From positions 1 through 15,466 of the forward strand of contig JAABPT010000432.1 of the NCBI GenBank assembly GCA_011391855.1: DNA of 15,466 nt. Direction: 5' to 3'. This document shows, piece by piece, positions 7,232 to 15,466 of the stretch. The stretch's first letter is position 1; the number at the start of each line of letters is the position of its first letter. This DNA comes from Burkholderiales bacterium (lineage in GTDB: Bacteria; Pseudomonadota; Gammaproteobacteria; Burkholderiales; Burkholderiaceae_C). Both the position numbers and the translations under genes were made by a program. The notes below the pieces were generated by a model, which saw nothing but the letters and a program-made list of their open reading frames with translations, was not told where the DNA came from and did no database searches.

Positions 7232-7753
7232 ATGATCATGCCGCGCGGGTCGGACCAGCTGCTGCTGCCGGTCAATCCCTTGTTCATCGCCTTCACGCTG
7301 GCACTGGCCGCGGCCTTCAACATGCTGCCGCTGGGCCGCCAGCCGGCGCTGCCCGACCTGCTGGCGGTGGCGCTGGTGTTCTGGAACGTGCACCAGCCGC
7401 GCCGTGTCGGCGTGGGCCTGGCCTTCGTCTTCGGCCTGATGATGGACGTACACCAGGGCGCGCTGCTCGGCCAGCATGCGCTGGCCTACACGCTGCTCAG
7501 CTTCGTGGCCATCACCATTCACCGCCGGCTGCTGTGGTTCGGCATCCTGGAGCAGGCTTTGCAGGTGTTCCCGGTCTTCCTGGCCGCCCACGCCGTGGCA
7601 TTGGTGGTGCGGCTGCTGGCCGGCGACATGTTCCCGGGCTGGTGGCTGCTGCTGGCGCCGGTGCTGGAGGCGCTGCTCTGGCCGCTGGTGAGCCTGCTGC
7701 TGCTGGCGCCGCAGCGCCGGGCCCCCGATCCGGACCAGAATCGACCCTTGTGA
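7232..7753 (+). CDS. mreD: Rod shape-determining protein MreD
   Basis: MreD (173 residues) is a small polytopic inner-membrane partner of MreC in the elongasome. Hydrophobic stretches at about 15-33, 41-52, 58-72, 82-96, 108-129 and 138-158 indicate five to six membrane helices. LALVFW-type and HQPRRVGVGLAFVFGLMMDVHQGALLGQHALAY blocks (in pieces from residues 54 to 86) are family-typical. The ATG at 7232 is preceded by AAGGGGAA at 7217-7224, the best ribosome site inside this operon. An in-frame GTG at 7211 would add seven residues but has no ribosome site, so I rejected it. A second ATG lies two codons inside. The stop is 31 bases before mrdA. Confidence 0.93.
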   Translation: MIMPRGSDQLLLPVNPLFIAFTLALAAAFNMLPLGRQPALPDLLAVALVFWNVHQPRRVGVGLAFVFGLMMDVHQGALLGQHALAYTLLSFVAITIHRRLLWFGILEQALQVFPVFLAAHAVALVVRLLAGDMFPGWWLLLAPVLEALLWPLVSLLLLAPQRRAPDPDQNRPL

Positions 7754-7784
7754 CGAAGCCTGAAGGCTCCACCCAGACGCCGCC

Positions 7785-9827
7785 ATGCTCAGCGAGCTGA
7801 AGGACATCGAACAGGAAATGGACCGCTTCCGCGGCCGCCTGTTCGCGGCCGCGCTGTTCGTGCTGCTGGCCTTCGGGCTGCTGGCGGCAAGGCTGGTCCA
7901 CCTGCAGGTCTTCCGCCACGACGAGCTGGCCACGCAGGCCGAGGCCAACCGCATCGCGGTGGTGCCGATCGTGCCCAACCGCGGCCTCATCGTCGACCGC
8001 AACGGCGTCGTGCTGGCCACCAACTATTCGGCCTACACGCTGGAGCTGGCACCGCAACGCGGCCGCGCCGCCGCGGCCGACCTGGACGCCTTCATCGACG
8101 AACTGGCCACCGTGGTGGAGATCGGCCCGCGCGACCGTCGCCGCTTCAAGCGGCTGCAGGAAGAGCTGAAGGGCGCCGAGTCGCTGCCCATCCGCACCAA
8201 GCTCAGCGACGAGGAGGTGGCTCGCTTCACGGCGCAACGCTTCCGCTTTCCCGGCGCCGACATCAAGGCGCGGCTGTTCCGCAACTACCCGCTGGGCCAG
8301 ACCGGCAGCCACCTGCTGGGTTATATCGGGCGCATCAACCCGGCCGAGAAGAAGGCCATGGAAGACTGGGACGACGCCGAGCGCGGCAACTACAAGGGCA
8401 CCGACTACATTGGCAAGCTCGGCCTGGAGCAGCGCTACGAGCGCGAACTGCACGGCACCACCGGTTTCGAGGAAGTCGAGACCAGCGCCGGTGGCCGCGC
8501 CGTGCGCCTGCTGCACAGCCACCCGCCGACGCCGGGCGACAAGCTGGTGCTGTCCATCGACATCAAGCTGCAGGCGCTGGTGGAAGAGATGTTCGGCGAC
8601 CGCCGCGGCGCGCTGGTGGCGCTGGATCCGCGCAACGGCGAGGTGCTGGCCTTCGTGAGCAAGCCCACCTTCGACCCCAACCTGTTCGTCGACGGCATCG
8701 ACGTCGAGAGCTGGCGCGAGCTCAATGAATCCGCCGACAAGCCGCTGCTGAACCGGGCGCTGCGCGGCACCTACCCGCCGGGATCGACCTTCAAGCCCTT
8801 CATGGCCATCGCCGCGCTGAACAGCGGCAAGCGCAGCCCGACGACCGTCATCAACGACGGCGGCACCTTCCAGTTCGGCAACCACACCTTCCGCAGCCAC
8901 GGCGACAGGGGCGTGGGCCCGGTGGACATGCACCGCTCGATCGTGAAGAGCAGCAATGTCTACTACTACTCGCTGGCCAACGAGATGGGCGTGGACCTCA
9001 TCCAGGAGCAGCTGGAACCCTTCGGCTTCGGCGTGCGCACCGGCATCGACGTCGAAGGCGAAGTGACCGGCGTACTGCCTTCCACCGACTGGAAGAAGCG
9101 CTACTACAAGAAACCCGAGCAGCAGCGCTGGTATGCCGGCGAGACCATCTCGCTGGGCATCGGCCAGGGCTACAACAATTTCACCATGCTGCAGATGGCC
9201 AGCGCCACCGCCACGCTGGTGTCGGGTGGCCAGCGCTTCAAGCCGCGACTGGTGCGCGAGGTGGAAGACGTCATCAGCGGCCAGCGCCAGCGCCTGTCCA
9301 ACGACGCGATGGAGCCGCTGGCGCTGAAGCCGGAGCACGTGGCGCTGATCCGCAGCGCGCTGCACGGCGTGACGCAGGAAGGCACCGGCACCCGCGTCTT
9401 CGCCGGTGCCAACTACGCCAGCGGCGGCAAGACCGGCACGGCGCAGGCTGTCGGCGTCGGTCGCAACGAGAAATACAACGCCGCCAAGCTCGAGGAGTTC
9501 AAGCGCGACCACTCGCTGTACATCGCCGCCGCGCCCATCGACGCGCCCACCGTGGTGCTGGCGGTGGTGGTGGAAAACGCCGGTTTCGGCGCCGCCGCGG
9601 CGGCACCGATCGCGCGCCGCGTCTTCGACTACCTGCTGCTCGGCCAATGGCCCAGCGAAGAGGACATGGCGGCCACGCGCGAAGGCCGCTCTGCGGCGCC
9701 CGCGGGCACGCCGCGGGTGGCCAGCGAAGTACCGTTGCCGGGCCAGCCGGCGGCGCCGGACGGTGCCGCCTCGGCCGCCCTGGCGCTGGCCGCACCACCG
9801 GCGCAAGAACCGATCGGCCGGCGATGA
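7785..9827 (+). CDS. mrdA: Penicillin-binding protein 2 (elongasome DD-transpeptidase)
   Basis: PBP2 (680 residues) is the class B transpeptidase that crosslinks peptidoglycan during side-wall growth, working with RodA. Residues 16-40 form the membrane anchor. About 55-240 is the non-catalytic pedestal that contacts MreC (NRGLIVDRNGVVLATN, 65-80). The transpeptidase domain carries all three active-site motifs: S334-T-F-K337 in YPPGSTFKP, S389-S-N391 and K549-T-G551 in SGGKTGTAQ. After the catalytic domain (about 625 onward) there is a 50-60-residue Ala/Pro-rich tail. The protein is somewhat longer than the E. coli one, which I recall as about 633 residues. The ATG is set by homology. The bases before it (CAGACGCCGCC) have no Shine-Dalgarno sequence. 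The stop overlaps the rodA ATG as ATGA, so the SEDS-PBP pair is translationally coupled. Confidence 0.97.
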   Translation: MLSELKDIEQEMDRFRGRLFAAALFVLLAFGLLAARLVHLQVFRHDELATQAEANRIAVVPIVPNRGLIVDRNGVVLATNYSAYTLELAPQRGRAAAADLDAFIDELATVVEIGPRDRRRFKRLQEELKGAESLPIRTKLSDEEVARFTAQRFRFPGADIKARLFRNYPLGQTGSHLLGYIGRINPAEKKAMEDWDDAERGNYKGTDYIGKLGLEQRYERELHGTTGFEEVETSAGGRAVRLLHSHPPTPGDKLVLSIDIKLQALVEEMFGDRRGALVALDPRNGEVLAFVSKPTFDPNLFVDGIDVESWRELNESADKPLLNRALRGTYPPGSTFKPFMAIAALNSGKRSPTTVINDGGTFQFGNHTFRSHGDRGVGPVDMHRSIVKSSNVYYYSLANEMGVDLIQEQLEPFGFGVRTGIDVEGEVTGVLPSTDWKKRYYKKPEQQRWYAGETISLGIGQGYNNFTMLQMASATATLVSGGQRFKPRLVREVEDVISGQRQRLSNDAMEPLALKPEHVALIRSALHGVTQEGTGTRVFAGANYASGGKTGTAQAVGVGRNEKYNAAKLEEFKRDHSLYIAAAPIDAPTVVLAVVVENAGFGAAAAAPIARRVFDYLLLGQWPSEEDMAATREGRSAAPAGTPRVASEVPLPGQPAAPDGAASAALALAAPPAQEPIGRR

Positions 9828-10981
9828 GCGCCGTCTTCGAGCAACCTTCGCCCTGGCCGCGACTGAAGCGCATCTTCGGCGGCTTCGACGGCCCGCTGCT
9901 GCTGGCCATCGCGCTGCTGGCCGCCCTGGGCCTGGTGGCGATGTATTCCGCCGGCTACGACCACGGCACGCGCTTCGTCGACCATGGCCGCAACATGCTG
10001 CTGGCGCTGGCGGTGCTGTTCGTGGTGGCCCAGGTGCCGCCGCAGAAGCTGCAGCAACTGGCGGTGCCGCTGTACACGGCGGGCCTGGTGCTGCTGGTGG
10101 CCACCGCCATCTTCGGCATCACGCGCAAGGGGGCGACACGCTGGCTGGCGCTGGGGCCCCTCGTCATCCAGCCCAGTGAGATCCTGAAGATCGCCACGCC
10201 GCTGATGCTGGCCTGGTGGTTCCAGAAGCGCGAGGGCCAGCCGCGCCTGTTCGACTTCGTGGTCGCGGCGGCCTTGCTGCTGGTGCCGGTGGCGGTGGTC
10301 ATCAAGCAGCCCGACCTGGGCACCGCGCTGCTGATCCTGGCCGGCGGCCTGTATGTCGTCTTCTTCGCCGGCCTGTCCTGGAAGCTCGTCTTGCCGACAC
10401 TGGCGGTGGGTGGGGCCGGCATCGCAGCGCTGGTGATCACCGCCGACGCCATCTGCCAGCCGGGCGTGGACTGGGTCTTCCTGCGCGACTACCAGCGCCA
10501 GCGCGTGTGCACGCTGCTCGACCCCACCAAGGACCCGCTGGGCGCGGGCTTCCACATCATCCAGGGCATGATCGCCATCGGCTCCGGCGGCCTGGCCGGC
10601 AAGGGCTTCATGCAGGGCACGCAGACGCACCTGGAATTCATCCCCGAGCGCACCACCGACTTCATCTTTGCCGCGTTCTCCGAGGAATTCGGCCTGGCCG
10701 GCGTGCTGGTGCTGCTGGTGTGCTTCACCTTCCTCATCTTCCGCGGCCTGATGATCGCGGCCGAGGCGCCCACCGTGTTCACCCGGCTGCTCGCCGGCGC
10801 CGTGAGCATGAGCTTCTTCACCTACGCCTTCGTCAACATGGGCATGGTCAGCGGCATCCTGCCGGTGGTGGGCGTGCCGCTGCCCTTCGTCAGCTACGGC
10901 GGCACGGCGATGGTGTCACTGGGGCTGGGGCTGGGCATCCTGATGTCGGTGGCCAAGAGCCGGCGGCTGGTGCAGAGCTGA
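9824..10981 (+). CDS. rodA: Peptidoglycan glycosyltransferase RodA (SEDS family)
   Basis: RodA (385 residues) is the polytopic SEDS enzyme that polymerises lipid II into glycan strands for cylindrical growth, paired with PBP2. Family blocks are GATRWLALGPLVIQPSEILK (103-122), KQPDLGTALL (161-170), FIPERTTDFIFAAFSEEFG (272-290, with D279 as the probable catalytic acidic residue) and GILPVVGVPLPFVSYGGTA (344-362). About ten hydrophobic segments fit the family topology. The ATG at 9824 overlaps the mrdA stop by four bases. Open frame continues upstream, but that part is mrdA sequence read in another frame. It is the last gene of the mre/mrd operon. The next gene is convergent, 26 bases away. Confidence 0.97.
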   Translation: MSAVFEQPSPWPRLKRIFGGFDGPLLLAIALLAALGLVAMYSAGYDHGTRFVDHGRNMLLALAVLFVVAQVPPQKLQQLAVPLYTAGLVLLVATAIFGITRKGATRWLALGPLVIQPSEILKIATPLMLAWWFQKREGQPRLFDFVVAAALLLVPVAVVIKQPDLGTALLILAGGLYVVFFAGLSWKLVLPTLAVGGAGIAALVITADAICQPGVDWVFLRDYQRQRVCTLLDPTKDPLGAGFHIIQGMIAIGSGGLAGKGFMQGTQTHLEFIPERTTDFIFAAFSEEFGLAGVLVLLVCFTFLIFRGLMIAAEAPTVFTRLLAGAVSMSFFTYAFVNMGMVSGILPVVGVPLPFVSYGGTAMVSLGLGLGILMSVAKSRRLVQS

Positions 10982-10986
10982 AGCGA

Positions 10987-11004
10987 CGCACCCGGCGCAC
11001 CCGG
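10987..11004. repeat. Two tandem copies of a 9-base unit in the rodA/kinase gap
   Basis: CGCACCCGG occurs twice in a row (10987-10995 and 10996-11004), filling most of the 26-base gap between two convergent genes. No intrinsic terminator is visible in this gap on either strand. With only two copies this may be chance. Confidence 0.35.
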
Positions 11005-11007
11005 CGG

Positions 11008-12558
11008 TCAGCGCCGCTCGGGCGCCGGCTGCGGCGATGGCGTCGAAGCTGATGGCGACGCCGGCGGCGAAGTCGCCGGCGCGGCGCCTTTCGCGGCGTG
11101 CAGCGGGAAGCGCACCGTGAACAGCGCGCCCGGCGCAGCCGCCCCGGACCCGCTGCGCGGCCTGGCATCGGCGACCGTGACTGCGGCGCCGTGGCGCTGC
11201 GCGACCTCGGCCACGATGGCCAGGCCCAGGCCGCTGCCGTCGACCTGGGTGCCCAGCGCACGGTAGAACGGCCGGAAGACGGCCTCGCGTTCGGCCAGCG
11301 GAATGCCCGGGCCGCTGTCCTCGACCTGCAGCACCACGCCCTGCCCGCCCGGGTCGGCGACGATGCGCGCCGTGACGGTGCCGCCCGGCGGCGTGTAGCG
11401 CAAGGCGTTGTCGACCAGGTTGCGCACCATCTCGCTCAGCAGCACCGGCTCGGCCATCAACCGGGTGCCGCCGCTGCCGGGTTCGGGACCTTCGTAGCCG
11501 AGGTCGATGCGCCGCTCCATGGCGCGCGGCACGAAGTCGCGCACCACGGCGCGCGTGACCGCCGCCAGGTCGACCGGGCGCCGGCGCGCCTCCAGGCCGG
11601 CGTCCTCGGCGCGCGCCATGGCCAGCAGCTGGTTGACCATGTGCGCGGCGCGCTGGCTGGAAAAGGCGATCTGGCGCAGCGAGTGCTTCATCGTCGCGGC
11701 GTCGGCGCGGCCGCCGTCGATGTCGCGTGCGGCCAGTTCGGCCTGCGTGCGCAGTCCCGCCAGCGGTGTCTTCAACTGGTGCGCGGCGTCGGCCAGGAAG
11801 TGGCGCTGGGTGGCAATCGTGCGGTCCAGCCGCTGCAGCAGGTCGTTGATGGCGCGCACCAGCGGCACCACCTCGTCGGGTACGTCGCCTTCGGGAATGG
11901 GGCTCAGGTCGGTGCTCTCGCGCTTGCGGATGCGCAGCTGCAGCCGGGCCAGCGGGCGGATGCCGCGCGACAGCGCAAACCACACCAGCACCACCGCCAG
12001 AGGCAGGATCACGAACTGCGGCAGGATCACGCCCTTGATGATCTCGGTGGCCAGCGTGGAGCGCTTGCCCAGCGTCTCGGCCACCTGCACCAGCGCCTGC
12101 CCGTCGCCTTCTTCGGACGGCTGGGCCAGCCGCAGCCAGGCCACGCGTACAGGCTCGTCGCCGACCTGGTCGTCGCGGAAGCGCACCGCCGCGCTGTCGG
12201 CTGGGCCTTCCAAGGGCACCATCAGCGCCGCTTCGCCAGCCAGCAGTTCACCGCGGCGGCCCAGCACCTGGTAATAGATACGGTCCTCGTCGTCGGCACG
12301 GGTCAGGGCGGCGGCGGTGGTCTGCAGCGCCAGCCGGGCTGCTTCGGCCGAACCGGTGTCGTGCGCCACCTGCACCTCGGCCTGGCGCGCCAGGGCGCGC
12401 ACCACCTCGGCCAGGTCGCGGTCGTAAGGACGGTTGGCGATGGCCTGGGCGGCGATCCAGGTCAGCCCCAGGCTCATGGGCCACAGCAACAGCAGCGGGG
12501 CGAGCATCCAGTCGAGGATCTCGCCGAACAGCGAGCGTTGCTCGTGGCGGCCGAGCAT
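11008..12558 (-). CDS. Two-component sensor histidine kinase (2CSK_N type, TctE/QseC-like)
   Basis: This 516-residue inner-membrane kinase is the probable partner of the regulator encoded just upstream. Residues 14-45 (LDWMLAPLLLLWPMSLGLTW, then the QAIANRPYDR region) match the N-terminal 2CSK_N region and the first membrane helix. About 46-172 is the periplasmic sensor, and 176-196 the second helix. A HAMP-like stretch with RGIRPLARL follows. The H-box FLADAAHQLKTPL has H260 as the phosphorylated residue. The N-box is EMVRNLVDNALRYTPPGG (N380, N384), G1 is DSGPGI (414-419) and G2 is GSGLGLAIV (441-449). The last 30 or so residues are Pro/Ser/Ala-rich and probably disordered. I chose ATG 12558 because the open frame further upstream overlaps the regulator and has no kinase-like sequence. 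The ligand cannot be told. TctE (tricarboxylate) and QseC lineages share this layout. Confidence 0.92.
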   Translation of the reverse strand: MLGRHEQRSLFGEILDWMLAPLLLLWPMSLGLTWIAAQAIANRPYDRDLAEVVRALARQAEVQVAHDTGSAEAARLALQTTAAALTRADDEDRIYYQVLGRRGELLAGEAALMVPLEGPADSAAVRFRDDQVGDEPVRVAWLRLAQPSEEGDGQALVQVAETLGKRSTLATEIIKGVILPQFVILPLAVVLVWFALSRGIRPLARLQLRIRKRESTDLSPIPEGDVPDEVVPLVRAINDLLQRLDRTIATQRHFLADAAHQLKTPLAGLRTQAELAARDIDGGRADAATMKHSLRQIAFSSQRAAHMVNQLLAMARAEDAGLEARRRPVDLAAVTRAVVRDFVPRAMERRIDLGYEGPEPGSGGTRLMAEPVLLSEMVRNLVDNALRYTPPGGTVTARIVADPGGQGVVLQVEDSGPGIPLAEREAVFRPFYRALGTQVDGSGLGLAIVAEVAQRHGAAVTVADARPRSGSGAAAPGALFTVRFPLHAAKGAAPATSPPASPSASTPSPQPAPERR

Positions 12559-12599
12559 GGAATCAGGCGCCGGCGGCTGGCGCTGGCCCGCGCCGGGCC

Positions 12600-13271
<672 letters not shown>

Positions 13272-13290
13272 CGGTCTGTCTCCTCTCGGT

Positions 13291-13308
13291 GGTGGCTGCA
13301 CGGCCACC
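13291..13308 (-). other. Small hairpin in the response-regulator leader
   Basis: GGTGGC (13291-13296) and GCCACC (13303-13308) form a perfect 6-bp dyad with a 6-base loop. In the leader RNA on the - strand it ends about six bases before the Shine-Dalgarno purines. It could be an operator for autoregulation or a modest structural brake on translation. The sequence alone does not decide. Confidence 0.3.
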
Positions 13309-13328
13309 GACTCTTGGCGGGTCGGGCG

Positions 13329-13334
13329 ATTCTA
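13329..13334 (-). promoter_or_regulatory. Candidate -10 for the two-component operon
   Basis: The - strand reads TAGAAT here, five of six to the -10 consensus, about 58 bases before the regulator ATG. The hexamer at the expected -35 place (TACCGG) is poor, which would suit a promoter needing an activator. This is inference by eye. Confidence 0.35.
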
Positions 13335-13391
13335 GGCCGGCAGGTCCGGCACCGGTATCCGGGCCGTGACCCGTCACCCCCCTAAAAATAG

Positions 13392-13407
13392 CTGTACGGA
13401 TATCCAG
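13392..13407 (+). promoter_or_regulatory. recA: LexA (SOS) box before recA
   Basis: The sequence CTGT-N8-CCAG (spacer ACGGATAT) fits the proteobacterial LexA operator CTGT-N8-ACAG with one change in the right half-site. It covers the place where the -35 of the recA promoter should be (17 bases before CATAAT), so bound LexA would block RNA polymerase. Its position 36 bases before the recA ATG is what is expected for SOS control of recA. Confidence 0.75.
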
Positions 13408-13414
13408 TTTCTGC

Positions 13415-13420
13415 CATAAT
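13415..13420 (+). promoter_or_regulatory. recA: recA -10 element
   Basis: CATAAT matches the sigma70 -10 at five of six positions and lies directly downstream of the LexA box. The implied leader is about 15-20 bases and contains AGGAGG at 13433-13438. The -35 region (13392-13397, CTGTAC) is weak and lies inside the operator. Confidence 0.6.
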
Positions 13421-13442
13421 CACTTCGAACTCAGGAGGCCCC

Positions 13443-14483
<1,041 letters not shown>

Positions 14484-14484
14484 G

Positions 14485-14506
14485 CCCGGGCGCCGCGGCG
14501 GCCGGG
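14485..14506 (+). terminator. GC hairpin just after recA (attenuator-like, no T-run)
   Basis: Starting two bases after the recA stop, CCCGG (14485-14489) pairs with CCGGG (14502-14506). Inside, CGC (14491-14493) pairs with GCG (14498-14500) around a CGCG loop, with a single G-G mismatch between the two helices. This is a very stable stem with no following T-run, so termination would be partial or Rho-assisted. In E. coli recX is expressed by readthrough of a recA terminator, and this hairpin may play the same part. Confidence 0.5.
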
Positions 14507-14567
14507 GCGCGAGGGTCGGTCGCTGCGGCACGCGACGGCAATCTGCCAGGACGTCAGCCACGCCAAC

Positions 14568-14591
14568 CGCGCCAGCGCGCCAGCGCGCCAG
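14568..14591 (+). repeat. Three perfect tandem copies of an 8-base unit before recX
   Basis: CGCGCCAG is repeated exactly three times (14568-14575, 14576-14583, 14584-14591) and ends directly at the AAAAGGGGG that serves as the recX ribosome site. The unit is not a multiple of three and lies outside coding sequence. It is a possible slippage site. Confidence 0.85.
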
Positions 14592-14607
14592 CAAAAGGGG
14601 GCCAGCC

Positions 14608-15084
14608 TTGTCCTTCGGTTCACTTTCGGTCAAGGGCCGAGCGCTGCGCTACCTGGCACAACGTGAACACTCCCGCGCCGAACTCGAGCGCAAGCTGGCC
14701 CGCCACGTCCAGGACACCGACAACACCTCGGCGCAGGCCCTGATCGCCACGGCGCTGGACGAACTCGCTGCGCATGGCCTGATCAGCGAGGCGCGCGTCG
14801 CCGAGTCGGTGCTTGCCAGCCAGGCCTCCCGCTACGGCACCCGTCGCCTCAAGCAGACGCTGCAGGCCAAGGGCCTGGCGCCGGCGCTCGTGGCCAGCAC
14901 GCTGCAGCAGGTGCGCGGCACCGAGCTGGAACGCGCGCGCGAACTCTGGCGCCGCCGCTTCGGCAAGGCGCCCGCCGACGTGGCCGAATGGGCCCGGCAG
15001 ATGCGTTTCCTGGCAGGTCGGGGCTTCGAAGGCGAGGTCATCCGTCGCGTCGTGCGCGGCCTGGACGAAGACCCCGACTTGTAA
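14608..15084 (+). CDS. recX: Regulatory protein RecX
   Basis: RecX (158 residues) is a small helical-repeat protein that binds the RecA filament and limits or modulates its activity. The N-terminal block GRALRYLAQREHSRAELERKL (split at residues 10-30) is the family hallmark. The second repeat has ALDELAAHGLISEARVAES and SRYGTRRLKQTLQAKGL, and the third has MRFLAGRGFEGEVIRRVV. The start is TTG at 14608. GGGGG at 14597-14601 lies six bases before it, and the resulting N-terminus (MSFGSLSVKG) fits homologues as I recall them. No in-frame ATG or GTG lies near. It is downstream of recA by 124 bases and likely shares its SOS promoter through readthrough. A rare start codon fits the need for far less RecX than RecA. 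Confidence 0.93.
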   Translation: MSFGSLSVKGRALRYLAQREHSRAELERKLARHVQDTDNTSAQALIATALDELAAHGLISEARVAESVLASQASRYGTRRLKQTLQAKGLAPALVASTLQQVRGTELERARELWRRRFGKAPADVAEWARQMRFLAGRGFEGEVIRRVVRGLDEDPDL

Positions 15085-15326
15085 GCGAACGCGGCAGGGC
15101 CGCATGCTAAATTCGTCGGCGCGCTGCTCCGGCGCCCATCGACTGCCCCCGATGATCCCTTCGCCCGCGGCCGCTGCACGCCCGTCGTCGACACAGCGCC
15201 GCCCCAATTCACCGCCACCCGCCGTTGCGCGACCACGGTGAGATCACCTGCTTGCCGCCGCCGCGTGGCTGCCGTGCCACCCAGGCGGCCACCCCTTTCG
15301 ATTGAGCCAACGAGCGAGGAGCCCCG
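15085..15326 (+). other. recX-sucC spacer, promoter region of sucC
   Basis: I see no gene in these 242 bases. A small hairpin, GCGGC (15091-15095) with GCCGC (15099-15103), follows the recX stop but has no T-run. TGC-TAAATT (15105-15113) could be an extended -10 (four of six, with TG upstream). Positions 15141-15230 are C-rich (hand count 45 C and 22 G in 90 bases). GGTGA-GA-TCACC at 15237-15248 is a compact dyad that could be an operator. AGGAG at 15317-15321 serves sucC. None of the regulatory calls is strong. Confidence 0.4.
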
Positions 15327-15466
15327 ATGAAGATCCATGAATACCAGGCCAAGGAGTTGCTGCGCGCCCATGGCGTACCTGTGCCGCGCGGCTACCCTGC
15401 CTTCACCGTGCGCGAAGCGCAGGAGGCGGCGCAGAAACTCGGCGGCGGCGTCTGGGTGGTGAAGGC
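15327..15466 (+). CDS. sucC: Succinyl-CoA synthetase (ADP-forming) beta subunit, N-terminal 46 residues
   Basis: This is the beginning of the beta subunit of succinate-CoA ligase, which makes ATP from succinyl-CoA in the TCA cycle. MKIHEYQAKELLRAHGVPVP (1-20) is the family N-terminus, the first part of the ATP-grasp domain. K46 in VWVVKA matches the nucleotide-binding lysine of the family. AGGAG (15317-15321) five bases before the ATG supports the start. The reading frame is open to the window edge. A sucD gene would be expected next, outside the window. Confidence 0.95.
   Translation, partial: MKIHEYQAKELLRAHGVPVPRGYPAFTVREAQEAAQKLGGGVWVVK

Noticed and set aside
7512..9806. A very long open frame on the - strand opposite mrdA (over 700 codons).
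   Set aside because: It is a mirror of the codon bias of mrdA in GC-rich DNA. The translation is low-complexity His/Ala/Gly/Arg-rich and shows no domain, while the + strand has complete PBP2 motifs.
13272..13307. A 12-codon longer start for the response regulator.
   Set aside because: AGGAG sits eight bases before ATG 13271, and MRILIAEDD is the standard receiver start.

Overview
This is a GC-rich (by eye well above 60% G+C), densely coded chromosomal window. Gene order and protein sequences point to a betaproteobacterium of the order Burkholderiales, probably Comamonadaceae or a close relative. Supporting signs are exonuclease III back to back with pyrE, a DUF4124 protein beside gatB, gatCAB divergent from mreBCD-mrdA-rodA, and recA-recX followed by sucC. 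I cannot name the genus. Everything looks like vertically inherited core genome. I see no insertion sequence, phage gene, tRNA, rRNA, CRISPR array or compositional break.

Layout. Positions 1-144 (-) hold the start of an exonuclease III gene, cut by the window edge. At 162-1565 (+) pyrE (orotate phosphoribosyltransferase) is followed without a gap by a secreted DUF4124/coiled-coil protein. At 1594-4870 (-) lies gatC-gatA-gatB, the tRNA-dependent amidotransferase, with 4-base stop/start overlaps. A 312-base divergent spacer (4871-5182) carries a promoter-like element, a small tetraloop hairpin and a C-rich leader. At 5183-10981 (+) is the rod-shape operon mreB-mreC-mreD-mrdA-rodA. At 11008-13271 (-) is a two-component system, response regulator first and then a 2CSK_N-type histidine kinase, convergent with rodA. 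At 13443-15084 (+) are recA, with a LexA-box-like operator, and recX, separated by a strong GC hairpin and a tandem octamer repeat. The 5' end of sucC starts at 15327 (+) and runs off the window.

How the genes work together. The mre/mrd cluster encodes the elongasome: MreB filaments, the MreC/MreD membrane partners, the RodA glycosyltransferase and the PBP2 transpeptidase. GatCAB finishes Gln-tRNA(Gln) and/or Asn-tRNA(Asn) synthesis. RecA and RecX are the recombinase and its modulator. PyrE acts in pyrimidine synthesis and SucC in the TCA cycle. The two-component pair probably senses an envelope or nutrient signal that the sequence does not reveal.

I found no undescribed multi-gene system. 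What merits a second look is regulatory: the gatC/mreB spacer, the recA-recX spacer and the recA operator. All the regulatory calls rest on reading by eye.
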